In this document: piece by piece, positions 5,870-6,235 of the stretch
Position numbering within the stretch: the stretch's first letter is position 1
How the letters are laid out: the number at the start of each line of letters is the position of its first letter
Source of the DNA: a bacterium
GTDB taxonomy: Bacteria; Eremiobacterota; Eremiobacteria; Baltobacterales; Baltobacteraceae
Length of the DNA stretch: 6,235 nucleotides
Direction: 5' to 3'
NCBI GenBank assembly: GCA_021781095.1
Contig: JAJXXM010000256.1
Coordinates: 1 to 6,235, forward strand
Position numbers and translations under genes: made by a program
Notes under the pieces: generated by a model
Database searches by the model: none
What the model was told of the DNA's origin: nothing
Seen by the model: the letters and a program-made list of their open reading frames with translations, nothing else

Positions 5870-6235
5870 GGTTCTCTCGTTCTCTCTATCGCGTAGTCGA
5901 GGAGGGATTCGGCGTCGTCATTCGTCATCGGTTCGGCTTCGTCCGGTAGCGCGGCGATCTCGGCGCGAACGTTGAGATCGGCCTCGAGAAACTCCGCGAC
6001 CGCCGCCTTCACCTTCGCCGACGCGCGCTCGTTGAAGCGCGCGAGCGCGGTCTGCCCCGGCACCGCAATCACCACCGTCTTGCCGTCGAAGGCGATCACG
6101 CGCGTATCTTCCAGCGCCGCCTGCAGCGGGCGCTCCGCGGCAACGATGCGCTTGCGAATCGCAGGCCAGGCGGCCTCGACCGCCTTCTGGGTCAGCGGTC
6201 CGTTGCGCTTCGGCGGCGGCTCCGGCGGCGGCGGT
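5866..6235 (-). CDS. dnaX: DNA polymerase III subunit gamma/tau, C-terminal part (5' end beyond window)
   Basis: Only the last 122 codons are present; the frame is open to the window edge. The visible part starts with a proline-rich linker (PPPPEPPP) and continues into the C-terminal domain: AVEAAWPAIRKRI, RPLQAALEDTRVIAFDGKTV, VVIAVPGQTALARFNE and VAEFLEADLNVRAEI, a pattern typical of gamma/tau proteins. The ATPase clamp-loader part should lie to the right. A GTG at 6099 is internal, not the start. The identification is supported by ybaB and recR directly downstream. The stop TGA overlaps the ybaB GTG. Confidence 0.93.
   Translation of the reverse strand, partial: PPPPEPPPKRNGPLTQKAVEAAWPAIRKRIVAAERPLQAALEDTRVIAFDGKTVVIAVPGQTALARFNERASAKVKAAVAEFLEADLNVRAEIAALPDEAEPMTNDDAESLLDYAIERTREP

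Overview
The window looks like chromosomal DNA from a GC-rich bacterium. Every protein gene I can support reads on the minus strand. The housekeeping block at the right end (dnaX 3' end, ybaB, recR) is bacterial, and GTG starts with 4-base overlaps are common in high-GC genomes. I cannot name the taxon from sequence alone. The style of the membrane sensor and the short repeats would fit an uncultured soil lineage such as Eremiobacterota/WPS-2, but that is a weak impression.

Reading in the direction of transcription (right to left): 6235-4956 is an operon fragment, the end of dnaX, then ybaB, then recR, each pair joined by a GTGA overlap. These are replication and recombination-repair genes. 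A 255-base gap (4701-4955) holds two nearly identical 42-base REP-like hairpin repeats plus a degenerate half copy. Next is a 226-residue protein of unknown function that looks like a distant member of the uracil-DNA glycosylase fold (4700-4020). Its last codons form a perfect 12-bp hairpin with a GAAA loop, and a 9-bp hairpin follows just downstream.

From 3873 to 1918 lies a gene of unknown function, broken by a complete IS256-family insertion sequence (2235-3603, 1369 bp). The IS has 28-bp imperfect terminal inverted repeats, an 8-bp target duplication (AGATTCTA) and an intact 399-residue transposase. Removing the IS and one target copy on paper restores one uninterrupted 192-codon reading frame. 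This proves where the insertion is and shows that the gene was intact before it.

The left end (1632 to 1) is a long minus-strand gene that runs off the window without a stop. It encodes a membrane sensor: TM1, a PDZ-like domain outside the membrane, about nine more TM helices, a ComP-like linker and a GAF domain. Its output domain, if it has one, lies beyond the left edge. The 285-base gap upstream of it (1633-1917) can fold into a nested, junction-like structure and may hold a structured RNA or leader.

The most useful results are the reconstructed gene, the sensor architecture, the possible RNA element at 1795-1900 and the terminal coding hairpin at 4026-4053. I see no CRISPR array, tRNA or rRNA.
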